From the NCBI GenBank assembly GCA_902702965.1, contig CACRXP010000426.1, forward strand, positions 351,789 through 415,788: DNA of 64,000 nt. Direction: 5' to 3'. The DNA is from Spirometra erinaceieuropaei. Its lineage: Eukaryota > Platyhelminthes > Cestoda > Diphyllobothriidea > Diphyllobothriidae. Shown one piece after another: positions 46,501 through 56,179 of the stretch. The notes below the pieces were generated by a model that was given only the letters and a program-made list of their open reading frames with translations, was not told the DNA's origin and searched no databases. A program made the position numbers and the translations under genes. Every line of letters begins with the position of its first letter. The first letter of the stretch is position 1.

Positions 46501-49500
46501 AACTCTAGCGTACATGTACTGGCCTTAGGGACTGACTTCATCGGTTGTGCACAAAGACGGTCTCAATCGTTGCTACACAGAAACGGTAGGTGGGAAGGAA
46601 GCTGTCGGCAAAGTGGGTGTAATCGTAAGAATACTCGGGAGCATCCCGCGATAGCAATGTCTGGGTCTTAACAAACCAGATGAAAAGCAGTCTCACTGTC
46701 GTCCGTTTCGAGTCTCAAAATCCCTTTTTCCCTTCCTGGCTTTAACTACAATTAACTACCAGGAATGTGTTTGATGAATGTACCTATTACAGAGCGGCTC
46801 ACATTTATGCGCAGGAAAAACTTCGTTGATAAAGTTGCATGTGAGGTACACGGTAAAACATCCTACGTAAATGTGAGAGGTAAATCCTCGAGCTAACAAA
46901 TAAAAGGAACACTGGTAAGTCGGGCTCTTTTATTTTTCTTACGCAGACTAACCCTGAAAACTAGAATTATTAGACGTTAAAGCAACGAGGTCTGCATAGT
47001 AAACATGAAGCACTTTCGGCTGACACCATACGGGACTTGATTGTCATCTGAACGACACAAGACAACCTTGACATCATAAAAGTTTCGAAAGGCAAGGGTT
47101 GTTCTTGCATGAAATGATAACGCTGTAATTCATCCTTCCTAGCCAGTCTGCCGAACGGCATAAGTGGTGAATGAAGACATTATCGCCGTCATGAAAAAAT
47201 GAACCTGAACGCAAACCCGACTATTCGTAAATTCTGGAACTCCTGTAGATGAGATCACATTTTGGCAAACATGCATAACGCTTTCTTGCTAACTTAGCTG
47301 TGGGCGGCTACCCTGCGCGTCCACAGGTGGTAGATGGTTAAATGTCCTCCAGCAAAGGTTAGGTGCACACGGCAAAGCACCTATCAGGCAAATGGGTTGC
47401 TCATGAGAAGGCCACATGTGGAGAATAATAAATCTCCTTCGCCCGCCGTCGCCTCGCGGATTCGGAACTGGGACAGGGGAATTCGCTGTACCACTTACTA
47501 AAGTCCACCAGCATTCGTGACTCGTGCTGTAGACTTTGGCGTCGATCAAACCAACACTGGTACTAGCCGAAACGACATCGAAAAGGTTAGGGGATGTACG
47601 AACAAAAATTGCAATGTTATCAGACACCAGGTGGGACTGTATAAGGACCCGAAAAGGTAGAAAAATTTATCGAACCTTCGCGCTTTACTAGCGAATGTTC
47701 AATTTTTTGCAAGTGCGTACTAAGCTTAAGCTTGATATGGTTTTTACAGTGACCTTGGCTAAGAAAGTAACCGAAAAGATGAGATGATCTGAAGGAGAGT
47801 TCCTGACTTACTTGCTATCTTCAGTCAGTCATAGCTTACCTCAGAGCTGAAATTTGAACCGGATTTAATCAGACCACTGAGTCAGACAAACTACGACGTG
47901 TCAAGGATTATGTTTAAGTGTGGATATCCACGATCGCAGTCAAAAGCGAGTGAACATGAGATTCAGTGGGTAGAACGCCTCGCTCAGAGGCCTAAACTTG
48001 GGTTTAGATGTGGTCTGTCGCTATGCGAGTGGCTGCAAGAGTCTTAAATAGTCTCTGAGAATGAAACCTGGTCGAATTGGTGAACGTCAGCCTCGCGCGA
48101 CCTTAAACAAGAGTGCTGCGTAAAATGATAGTGACCGACTTCACAAAAAGAGTCCGCGTGCATTGCAAACGTAACTGTCTGGCAAAACACGCACGCGCTT
48201 TCTTAGCCCTTGCAAGAAAGAGATGTTTCTAGTAAAAACTAGGAATACCGGTCGATGTTAGGATCTTGTAGGACATAAATCCTTTTGTGCAGACAGAAAA
48301 ATAAATTGGTGAGCTAACCTTTTTGTTGAATTCGAGAGAAGCTACATGACACCGGTGTGCGCGGTTAACAGAGGACAGCGTGGAATCCGAGACTTGAAGA
48401 TTGTCAAGTTCGCGCGCGGACGAGGTAAGAAAAACATTACGAATTCGCTGTTTCAGGGCATCAGAGATACGAGTCTCTAAGGCCTCCTCATAGGAGTCAT
48501 TCCAAATAACTACGTCTGGTGATGCCGGCTCAGGGACGCTGTGAACTGAAGAGTTAGCTATGGTCTCTTGGCTGATGATGGAGCGACCGGTGTAGTTAGT
48601 CGAAACGCGAGGAGTATATGCAGATTTGTTGGTTTCGACTTCCGAAGTGTTCGAAGGCGTTCGATAAAACTTCGGACAAGGCAACTCTTCATTTCCTTCC
48701 GTGTTTGCAGTCTCCTCAAATCGGAAATTTGTTGACATGTTGTCAAAGGCCGTGGAAGACTCTCCGGCAACTGAAATAAGAAGAAAAACACTAAAGCAAG
48801 ATGGCGGGGCGCACAATTCTGCTGAAAGTTAAAAGGGTCCTAGTGCTTTAAAGACTGGGTTTAGATGAGAAACCGTTGAGTTCCCATATGAGCTTCACTG
48901 AGAAAAGATAGTAGCTAGGTCTAGAATAGGCTACGGGTTAACTGCTGATCCGGCTTTAGTGGCGAATTTCGACCGGCCTATCAAAATCGCCAGTTGAAGA
49001 TGGATCCTTGGTACTGGATAGGGTGAGGCCATTTTTCGGTCCTAATACCAAAAACTGAAAATAAGTTCTTAACAATACAATATAGATGTCTGTCGCCTGT
49101 TATAAATCCGAATCCCATACTCGGATGGGCAGGAAATCAAGATCCCCTTCCCTCGTACATCGCATGAAGCTCATATACGTGGTCTAAAATGTGCTGACCA
49201 TCGTCCTTCACAGACATCTAAATTGGGGCCGGATTTGGGCGTGGATCTATTGGCCGGTGCATTGCAGAACTCAAGTAGGGCCACTAGGAGCTGACGCCCA
49301 AGTGCTTCACAGAATTCTCTGTGGCGTTTAATTCCATCTATTGTGAGCCTCTGTGATAGATATAAGAGGTAAATGGTGTCAGTGATTGACGTGACTGAGG
49401 CTTACGATTGTTGAGCCAAGGTCAGTGTTCTACTCTGAAACCTCTAAATGCCCGTGAAGACTCGGTCTGACGTTGGGCAAGGTTGCATCCCACCACATCC

Positions 49501-52500
49501 TACCTGTGGCTTTACTGACTGGTTCTATAGAATGGTTCTAAAGTTTCGACGATATCGAATTTGAGATACGGCACCGGCTGATGGGCATAGACTACGTCCA
49601 CTTTACAGCCCTTCTAGCGTCCAGTTATGACGATTAGTAGAATGTAGCGTCGCGGGTGAATGAGGTTGTCAAATCAGCTGGTTTGTCTCTCAACTCTGCG
49701 AAAACAAAGGTTGCCTCTGACTCTATCTTGCAGACCTTCGTGATTAACTGTCACGGGCTTAAAGAAGATGACGGCTTCAAAGATCTCGAAGTCGACTGGT
49801 CAGAGCAGCCGAGCAATAGATCCAAGGTTGTTGCTATCCTCAAGTGTCAGTGAGCCAAATGTAATTTAATCGCCGCCACAGGTATCCGCGTGAATAAAGC
49901 ACCTGCCCAGTCAGTCCTTCTTAAATTGGTCGTGAAGAGAACTCGCGGCTTTCGACCGTGTCTGAAAAAAATCCCTAGTTATTTACTGAGACTTTGTATC
50001 GGTTGAGACAAAGTCTCACGATCGATCAATAAGAAACGACTGAGATCACGATCTTCGTCGGCCACCTTACAAGTCCTGTGCTACTGTCCATAGTTGCATG
50101 GCCTCTAAATGTAGTTGTCGGAGTTCCTCTTGAAACTCGGCTCGAAGTGATCCGACAAGATGTCGAGGCGGCATTTGGACCTTCGGTGGTTGCGGTGGGG
50201 AAATAGGGCGGGGACTCACATGATTAGTCGGCACAGATCGTAGCGCGTGTAGGCCGCCGATGGAACATTTCTGAGGATGACTAGACTTGGCTATTGAATT
50301 ATCAGATAAGGTGGGAATGGCATCTGTGAATGATCGGACAGACCCAAGCCTATCTCTGGCAGGTTATTTAGCTAAGGGTCATCAACCAGCGTTACGCTGG
50401 CACGAGACATGTGGTCTTACGGCGGCGACTGGCACGATCTACAGGGAAATCTTGCACAAAGGTTCAATTCCTGCTAACAAACGGGTATACTGAGCACGGC
50501 GATCACATTCTATAAAAAACTGAAGTGTATTGTGCCTTTACTCTTATTTCGACTTTGAAGATTAGCTCGAACACGAGCCGGAAATGTCAGACCAAGAATT
50601 TTTTCAGCGACGGAACGCACTTCCTAATTACTAACCGAAAGAAATAGCTGTTAATGTACTACCACCTTTACGAATACTACAGACAGTGGATTCGGCCGAT
50701 GATTTGGAGATGGCTAAACAACCTGAAGCCTGTTCTACTAGTGCCCGACTAAGTTGACCGAAACGAAAATCACGAAGGTTCCAAAATTCAATTTTGACAG
50801 AGAAAAGAATAAAGGTGGCTAAATTGCGGTTTCGACATTATTTCCAAAGGGATCCACTTAAGCTAAGCCGGAGATTTTGCCTCAAAAAACGGACCACGCT
50901 GTATAATAAGTGATTGGATTTGAAATTGATCAAAGGCTCCGCACGTGATTTGGATCATTTATACTTTGGTGCGGATTTCGAGTCATTTTAGAACAGACTA
51001 CATGCGTGAGAGTATGAGAACGAAAAGCGCCAGTTGTATAGGCAAGACATAGCAACGATTATCATCTAACATCTAGTAAAACGATAACCCACTAAAATAG
51101 GGTACTATGGAAGACAGAAATAGCACAACAACCACAAGGATCAGTAGAGGCTGGCTGCTTTTGGAAAATTCGACCATCAAATTTCAAATTGGGTATTAGT
51201 AAAAAAGCGACATACGTGTAAATAAATCTTGTTTTCTTTTAGAAGCTCGTTGACCACATGTGACATAGGGTCTCGGATCCAAGTTTATCGTCCGCGGCTG
51301 TAATTGATTTAGGGCAGAAGCATCCACTTGGTAGATGGTCGTGCCTCCAACAGACTGTCCGATAACGGCCCCGGACGGTAGCTCACCAAGGCGGACTTGT
51401 ATCGGTCTAACAGGCAGTGCTCCGTTGACGGGCGTCGTCAAGAAAAATCTATTCGAAGGCGAAAGATGTTGAAGAGCACCGCCAGGAGAAGTAAACTTAT
51501 TTGCCGGAAAGCGGATTCCAGCATTTGTCAAGCGGATCGTCTTCGCTGGTGCTATCTGATTAATACCTGCTGCTGCAAGTTTCTTGCGTTGCAAATTTGC
51601 AGCCTCGGTTGGCACTACTGGCCTCGGTTGGCAGGATTCACAGAAGTAAGGTTTTGGCAGTATAGTTCCCGGCGGCGTCATACATTCGGCGTGTTGAAGG
51701 ACCCTAATGACACAAGGAAACAGGATACATAAAACTATTTAGCGCGATCTAAAGCTCTAGCGGCTAAAATGTTACCGGTCCAGAGCAAGCCTCTGAAGAT
51801 ACGGTCCCTTGAGAAGAAAGACGGCTGCCTTCAGTTTGTAAATGAGACACATCTACCGTCCAAATCAGGGTTTAAAAACTAAATCGGGTACAGTGTGCAA
51901 CCGTATGATCGCAATAACTGATACTGCAGGCAAAACAATAAAGCTGGAAAGAAATTGGCGCTGCTGGGCACAGCTACGTAGACTTAGAAAAGGAATATGC
52001 CCTTACCGACAATTGGTGCATTGAACAAGGCATCCATCATCGTGCGTGAAACCACAAATGCAGCGGAATTGGGCCTGAACTGTGGCTGGGGGATTCTGCA
52101 CGCTGCTACCATCGACGGGTGGCATGTCGGTACGCAGCAATACCGGTTGCGGAGCAACAGAGGTTACCCTGTGAATCTGGACTGACGCTGCTAGGCTGCC
52201 CCTTGTAGGAGCCAAAAGTATTGCTCTCCCGTTAGCGGGGGTAACCTTGCAGGTAGTACCGGGGATGTGCGATTGAAACTGACTTGCGACTTGGTGTCCA
52301 TTAGTCGGGGAAACATAAGGTTGCTTAATAATTGTCACGTGTGGCACGCCTGAACTCTTTGTGACTGCAGAAGAACGTTCAACCAGGCCATCTGAAATGC
52401 ACAAGTTATCGACCGTGGAATCGAAATCTCCAAGGCAGTCGACATGTGATGACTCGGGAGTATCGTGCTTCGCAAGCGCTAGTTTGGCCAAAAGAGCAAG

Positions 52501-52943
52501 TTGATTGTCACCATTTTCTGGACAATTTTTAGGTTCACCTTGATCCGTCTTAGCATAGCTGTGGTCCTATTTAAAAACATCATTAAAAATGGAAATATGA
52601 GGTACGTTGTACGACAAGCCTGTTGAAGATGCAGATTCACCAAACGTAACGGCGTGGAAAGGATATTCGTCAGAATCAGAGCTAAAAGATTGGCGTCATC
52701 TCCAAGGGAAACATACCCATTGGCTGAGAAAGAACAGAGGACTCTCTTGCCAGACCATATTTTTGGTGGGGACCCAAAAATTGGTATAGTTTTGTTGTGT
52801 TCATTAATTACAACATTGCTTCCCACATCGGGGACGGGAGGAATGGGCTCGCCAAAGTTCTCCGTTAAATCGGCATCATGAGGTGGAAAAGATCCGGGAA
52901 TCTTATTGTCCAACGAAGAGGTACAGTCAATATTTAAGTCCAT
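30612..52943 (-). CDS. KMT2E: KMT2E/SETD5-family chromatin protein (PHD + SET), 14 coding exons
   Basis: I joined 14 exons whose phases agree at every GT-AG junction: 52943-52717, 52681-52606, 52566-52007, 51703-51216, 48770-48319, 46245-46139, 46097-45980, 44152-43596, 42583-41746, 41610-41374, 39783-38560, 38346-37942, 37274-36588, 31592-30612. Total 6957 nt, 2318 residues. An in-frame TGA two codons upstream supports the start. Domains: GLSYNDHSY at about 97-105, matching the HCF-1-binding motif of human MLL5; a PHD finger at 270-312 (C, C, C, C, H292, C295, C309, C312); SET plus post-SET-like cysteines at about 602-737. Family motifs in the tail are the [20 protein letters not shown] block (about 1222), KKRWLSQ-A (1622-1629) and SLSEYRRRR (about 1790). 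The family reads H3K4 methylation and scaffolds HDAC/HCF-1 complexes in the nucleus. The SET motif RRSC replaces NHSC, as in MLL5, which lacks measurable methyltransferase activity. KMT2E and SETD5 are co-orthologues of a single invertebrate gene. Confidence 0.9.
32530..32838 (-). mobile_element. tRNA-headed ribozyme-bearing repeat, copy D (inverted)
   Basis: In intron 13 of the KMT2E-like gene. Follows copy A motif by motif (GAGACCGGGATG, then CACCAGACA, ATGCCCAACC, CACTCACCGATC, TCTAGAGCCCAGCCAGCAG) but is more diverged. Confidence 0.65.
32570..32594 (-). ncRNA. Hammerhead-like core, copy D
   Basis: CTGGTGA (one core change), stem II with G-C, A-T, C-G and T-G pairs around AATA, GAAA. The A-T pair replaces G-C of copies A and B, a compensatory difference. 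Confidence 0.4.
32849..32903 (+). promoter_or_regulatory. Internal Pol III promoter (A and B boxes) of copy E
   Basis: TGGTTCAGTGGTCGG and GCGGGTTTGAACC are spaced about 30 bases apart, as in tRNA genes. The rest of the cloverleaf is degenerate, so this is a SINE head and not a functional tRNA. Confidence 0.55.
32937..32961 (+). ncRNA. Hammerhead-like core, copy E (best of this family)
   Basis: A perfect CTGATGA, a five-pair stem II (CGGCT/AGTCG, one G-T) closing AATA, and GAAA. Total 25 bases, the same geometry as the Sm-alpha hammerhead. A GTC triplet follows at about 32974. Confidence 0.55.
34780..35270 (-). mobile_element. 5'-truncated LINE copy in intron 13
   Basis: Collinear with 61-620 of the window: CGACCGTCGCGAAGGATG, CCGTGTCCCACTG, later GTTGGCAGCCTTCCAGGCCACGACTTT and AATGCGCTGAAAGTGC. 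Same orientation as the host gene. Only 3' UTR sequence remains. Confidence 0.65.
36588..37274 (-). CDS. KMT2E: KMT2E-like exon 13 (SLSEYRRRR motif)
   Basis: 229 codons containing SLSEYRRRR (SLLEYRKRQ in MLL5) and an acidic run followed by a run of eleven prolines. The acceptor is tagcag, so inclusion of one Gln may vary. The donor ACC/gtaagt is strong. Confidence 0.88.
37942..38346 (-). CDS. KMT2E: KMT2E-like exon 12
   Basis: 135 codons beginning ALMEGG, which continues the KKRWL-x-QAL motif across the junction. Then low-complexity Ala/Pro/Ser sequence. Confidence 0.82.
38560..39783 (-). CDS. KMT2E: KMT2E-like exon 11 (large, two coiled motifs)
   Basis: 408 codons, phase 0 at both ends. 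Begins [21 protein letters not shown], matching the [20 protein letters not shown] block of MLL5. A second related block, [20 protein letters not shown], lies near 39240-39293. Ends KKRWLSQ, matching KKRWLKQ. Confidence 0.88.
40110..40345 (+). mobile_element. LINE 3'-end fragment in intron 10
   Basis: Ordered motifs GACACCGGGTCCAG, AGGTCTACTATCACTAC, CACAAGTCATCGTG, GATGGACATCGTCGG match the LINE 3' UTR. Opposite orientation to the host gene. Confidence 0.55.
41374..41610 (-). CDS. KMT2E: KMT2E-like exon 10
   Basis: 79 codons, phase 0 at both ends, [14 protein letters not shown]... to [10 protein letters not shown]. Low complexity; supported by splice sites and phase rather than by similarity. 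Confidence 0.7.
41746..42583 (-). CDS. KMT2E: KMT2E-like exon 9 (RG-rich and Ser/Pro-rich region)
   Basis: Contains a [13 protein letters not shown] tract near its start, a possible arginine-methylation or RNA-binding patch. Basic, Ser/Pro-rich sequence follows. Phases 2 to 0 agree with its neighbours. Confidence 0.85.
43596..44152 (-). CDS. KMT2E: KMT2E-like exon 8 (SET end, post-SET cysteines, acidic tract)
   Basis: Encodes [15 protein letters not shown] and KCACSRRGC, closing the SET domain. A strongly acidic [24 protein letters not shown] tract follows. Confidence 0.92.
45980..46097 (-). CDS. KMT2E: KMT2E-like exon 7 (SET core)
   Basis: After a 41-nt intron it encodes [20 protein letters not shown], then [18 protein letters not shown]. 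This is the family SET signature, with RRSC where active enzymes have NHSC. Confidence 0.95.
46139..46245 (-). CDS. KMT2E: KMT2E-like exon 6 (SET start)
   Basis: Encodes GLVATE...[10 protein letters not shown], the first SET strands (IIEYRGK in the human protein). Clean acceptor tctgcag and donor gtatgt. Confidence 0.92.
48319..48770 (-). CDS. KMT2E: KMT2E-like exon 5 (pre-SET linker)
   Basis: Residues about 451-601. The segment [22 protein letters not shown] aligns with the W-x-D-x-YEEA helix before the SET domain of MLL5. Ends EFNKK, phase 0, which joins [19 protein letters not shown]. Confidence 0.85.
49330..49910 (+). pseudogene. Reverse transcriptase relic in intron 4
   Basis: A short frame gives LLASSYDD and then [21 protein letters not shown], the conserved sequence that follows the DD motif of RTE-like reverse transcriptases. 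The DD box itself is decayed and stops are frequent. Confidence 0.5.
51216..51703 (-). CDS. KMT2E: KMT2E-like exon 4 (second half of PHD finger)
   Basis: Continues RVLQHAEC...YFCESCQPR, completing the zinc ligands. A basic/hydrophobic linker follows, then KRKQDLFT at the donor (phase 1). Confidence 0.9.
52007..52566 (-). CDS. KMT2E: KMT2E-like exon 3 (first half of PHD finger)
   Basis: Starts at DHSY after a TAG acceptor. Ends inside the PHD finger after [18 protein letters not shown], with donor CG/gtaagg. The [10 protein letters not shown] stretch is near identical to human MLL5. Confidence 0.9.
52606..52681 (-). CDS. KMT2E: KMT2E-like exon 2
   Basis: 76 nt encoding [16 protein letters not shown]...GLSYN, bounded by a 35-nt and a 39-nt intron. 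Ends in phase 0 so that GLSYN joins DHSY of exon 3, recreating the HCF-1-binding context seen in MLL5. Confidence 0.8.
52717..52943 (-). CDS. KMT2E: KMT2E-like exon 1 (start)
   Basis: Residues 1-75 plus two bases; acidic, Pro-rich N-terminus. The donor follows AATGG (gtatgt). A TGA lies in frame six bases before the ATG at 52943. Confidence 0.75.
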
Positions 52944-54988
52944 AGTTCAAGTTCAATCATACCTAGTTCAGTACAGATTGGCAAAAAAGAACATGCAGGC
53001 TTAAAATACCAAAGTGGGAGATTATCAGTCTTTAAATGATGACGAGGAAAGTCAGATTTTTAAAAACGTGAAGTTATGGTGACAACTTACTTCCGATTTA
53101 GTCCGAAGCATAACAAAAATTACTAACTATAGAAACACACCACACCCACAAACAAAGAATCCATGCAATTGAACCGGGCTACAGGTTATGGTATCCGTCG
53201 TTTTAAAGAACGAATAACTGCTTTTCCAAGTCCAGGTTGTATATTCCCACTTCCAGTGACCATCTCACACTAAAACTAATAAATAATTCCGGACTTGTCG
53301 CAGAAAGACTTTTTTGGTGACAGAATACCTGCACACACGTATATGTCACTCAGAGCCGCCGCGTCTTATGAGTTATTTTCCTCGCTGAAGTGCAGGGCAA
53401 CAGATACCAGGATAGTGAAACGTATATATTTGAACATTTGAGAGGAAATCGGACCTACCCTGAACGTTGAAGCGTGCAAAAGAAGTCTTTAAAGGTAAGG
53501 CTTGTTGTTGTTTATCACGTAATATGTGTGCTAGCAGTGGCCTCGTTGCGGCCGCACTGACGAAAAGACTGCGGGCTGCGAGACAAAAGTGTAACAGAAA
53601 TCAGTAAAACGTATTTGTGTAGTTTGAATTGGAAGTGTTCAATCGCTAATGCAAATTCTTAGGAGGACTAGAGGAAAACAATTAAAATGAACGTGAATCA
53701 TTAGCACGAATCAGTTAATAAACTTGTGCATAGGTTAAGCGCAATTAGTCCAAAAATGGAAGAATATATTGTCTAGTAATTGTTATTTTCAACTGCCTCG
53801 AAACATCTATACATATCTTACACCTGTTCCTTAGTAAGTCGCTTATAATTAGGCAAGCGTTTCTGACCTGCGTTTAGAAGAATCGGAGCATCAGTGCATG
53901 TCGGTTAGTTAATTGAAAGGAGTTAAGTTTACTTCAAAAAGGGCAGCTTAAGTGCACACCCAGATTAGAGGTTAAGAGAAATAGCTTAGGGAATTAGAGG
54001 TGTGCTAGTATTGGTATTTTCCTAACACCGGGACCTCGGTTTTCTCTAACCCGTGCGTCTGTATAACGCCATAGAGAAAAGTAGGGATGATCAGGGGTAC
54101 CACAAGGTTCGCATCGAAGTATTAGCGTGAAAAAAGCTCGGTTTTTTAGTTTTTCATGTTAAGTTCGCGATTACGAATTGATTTTCGAAAGGCCTAAAGG
54201 GCTTAGCATGGAAATATCGGTCGCTCATACATTTTGGGGCATATTTGTTGCTGTAGACCCTTCGAAAGTGTCCTAATATTCGCAACTCAGTTATGTCGCA
54301 GCACCGAATCTGCGAAAAAATGACTCGAATGTTTATTAATAAACGAGCAGGTAATGCAGTAGATCAGTCTTTTTTATTAACTGTCAGTTGATTACAGTTA
54401 CTCTCCCGTGATGATGAAATTTCTCTTGACTTGAATTTGCTTTCCAAGGCATCTACATGCCCAATAATTGCTAGGGAACGAGAAGGCTGATCGAGTGCCG
54501 AAATCATTTCTTACTTCGCCCGAACCTTCGATCTCGTACAGTGGCCCACCGACAGGGATAAATGCACCTGTAGAACAATAGTTGTAGGAGGTATGAGCCA
54601 ATCAAACGCCACTAACGCCTGACTGGATTTAATTGCGCAGGTTTATGTATTTCGGTGCCAGATCGGTTCATCGATTGACTGATTTCTCATCTAATGCTCA
54701 CGCTTCAGTAAATTCGCGGTTTGTTTTGCTTCTGGCAAATGCGATTATTTTCGTGATTTCGAAGTTAAATTCGTGACCCGTTGCGTTAATGTCGGCAGCC
54801 AATCGTGATAATCCGTCACCCCGTCGCAGGACCAGCTTATGCTTGTATACTTGCTATCCGAGCATGCGTTCCATATGGCCTATGTGAGTACAAATGCGGT
54901 TTAGGCACGAGATGCGACAAATCACACACAACTGCTTATTGAGAATTCAGTGTAATTCAGGATATACATAGGTGATACAGGCAGAACC
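52944..54988. other. Region upstream of the KMT2E-like gene
   Basis: AT-rich, without recognised genes or repeats. The promoter and any 5' UTR exon of the gene are expected here; no TATA or initiator could be assigned with confidence. Confidence 0.4.
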
Positions 54989-56172
54989 TTAGAAAACCCT
55001 ATTTACAGATAGACGGATGAGAAGCATGCACATATATGCATAACAAATATTCCAGCCATTGATATTGAGCAAATATTTGACCGTCAAGCGTAAATTTATC
55101 ATCTCTTTTTTGAACGTTTCAATGTTTTCCGCCAAGACAACGGAATTCGGCAAATCAGTCCATCCTCCAACCTGCCGATGGAAGAAGAATCCGACCCACA
55201 CTTCAAGCCTGGCATATTTTATCTTCAATTCATATTGGTGGCCTCGAAGATCGGTCGTTCGCGTCAGTTCGAAGAAGTCGTCGAACCGAAGAGCATAGTC
55301 TAACCCTCTAACGATTCTAAAAGCCATGATTATATCCCGTTTGTACCGTCTATAAGAGAGTAAAAGTACTTTTAGCTTTTTCAGACGTCTCTCATAAGGT
55401 AAGAAGTTTAATCCGCCGACCAGTTTCGTTGTTCTTCGTTGTACGTTTTCTAATATGATGCAGTCTTGTTCGCCCAAAGACACCCTGTTTGAACGCAATA
55501 CTCCAACGCTGGCTGAATAAATGTTCCAAATGCTCAGTCGAAAACTTTGTCAAAATTGAGAAGGGATCTCCTTGTCGCGCCCAGGATATCCACGGTCTTC
55601 TTTGATACCTTAGCACGTTGGGACGAAAGTTTGAGATTTGACGTCATGCACACACCGAGCTCTACTAACTCGCTCACGGATTCCAGTTGGTGACCTCCCA
55701 TAGAGTAGTGAGATTCAAATCTCAACGGCCTCGTGTTGCTCGATCGTAACTGGATAAGCGGGCATTCGGTAAGAGGTTACGACATCACTCATCATACCAT
55801 TGTTGCAAGCGATTTAGATTGTTTCGTAACTGCAATGAATCTTCCTACTTCTCTATTGGTTTCCGCAATTTGAGGTCATCGGCAAACGTTACGCGCTCGC
55901 AGTTCAGACTGTTCAGGCAGTCGTTCGCATATATTAAGAACAGAACTGGACCCAGAACTCCCTTCTGCGGAACGCCACTTTGAACGGTTACATATTCCGA
56001 TTTAGACTTTCCGATAAACACACGCCGAGATCTGCCCGAAAGAAAATCAGCTTACCATTTCGGCAGTTTCCCATTCACGCAGATTTGACGTCGTTCAAAT
56101 AAAAATCGTATGTGTGCAACATCATCAAATGCTTTTCTGAAGTCAATGTACACGGTGTCGACTTAAACCTGG
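54989..56172 (-). pseudogene. CR1/Jockey-like LINE, RT to C-terminus, degenerate
   Basis: Minus strand in order: VDTVYIDFRKAFD (box A), VQSGVPQKGVLGPVLF, VTFADDLKLR (active site), then RRTTKLVGGLNFLPYERRL and the RGH...GFFFHRQVGGWTDLPNSVV C-terminal signature. Frame changes and stops interrupt it (for example after GKLPKW). Confidence 0.8.
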
Positions 56173-56179
56173 TTAACTA

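Noticed and set aside
47289..47627. Minus-strand frame with LIDAKVYS, considered as a SET exon
   Set aside because: It lies upstream of the exon encoding IVEYRG, the wrong order for a SET domain. Exons 5 and 6 already join in phase, and the true CVDAR exon is at 45980-46097.
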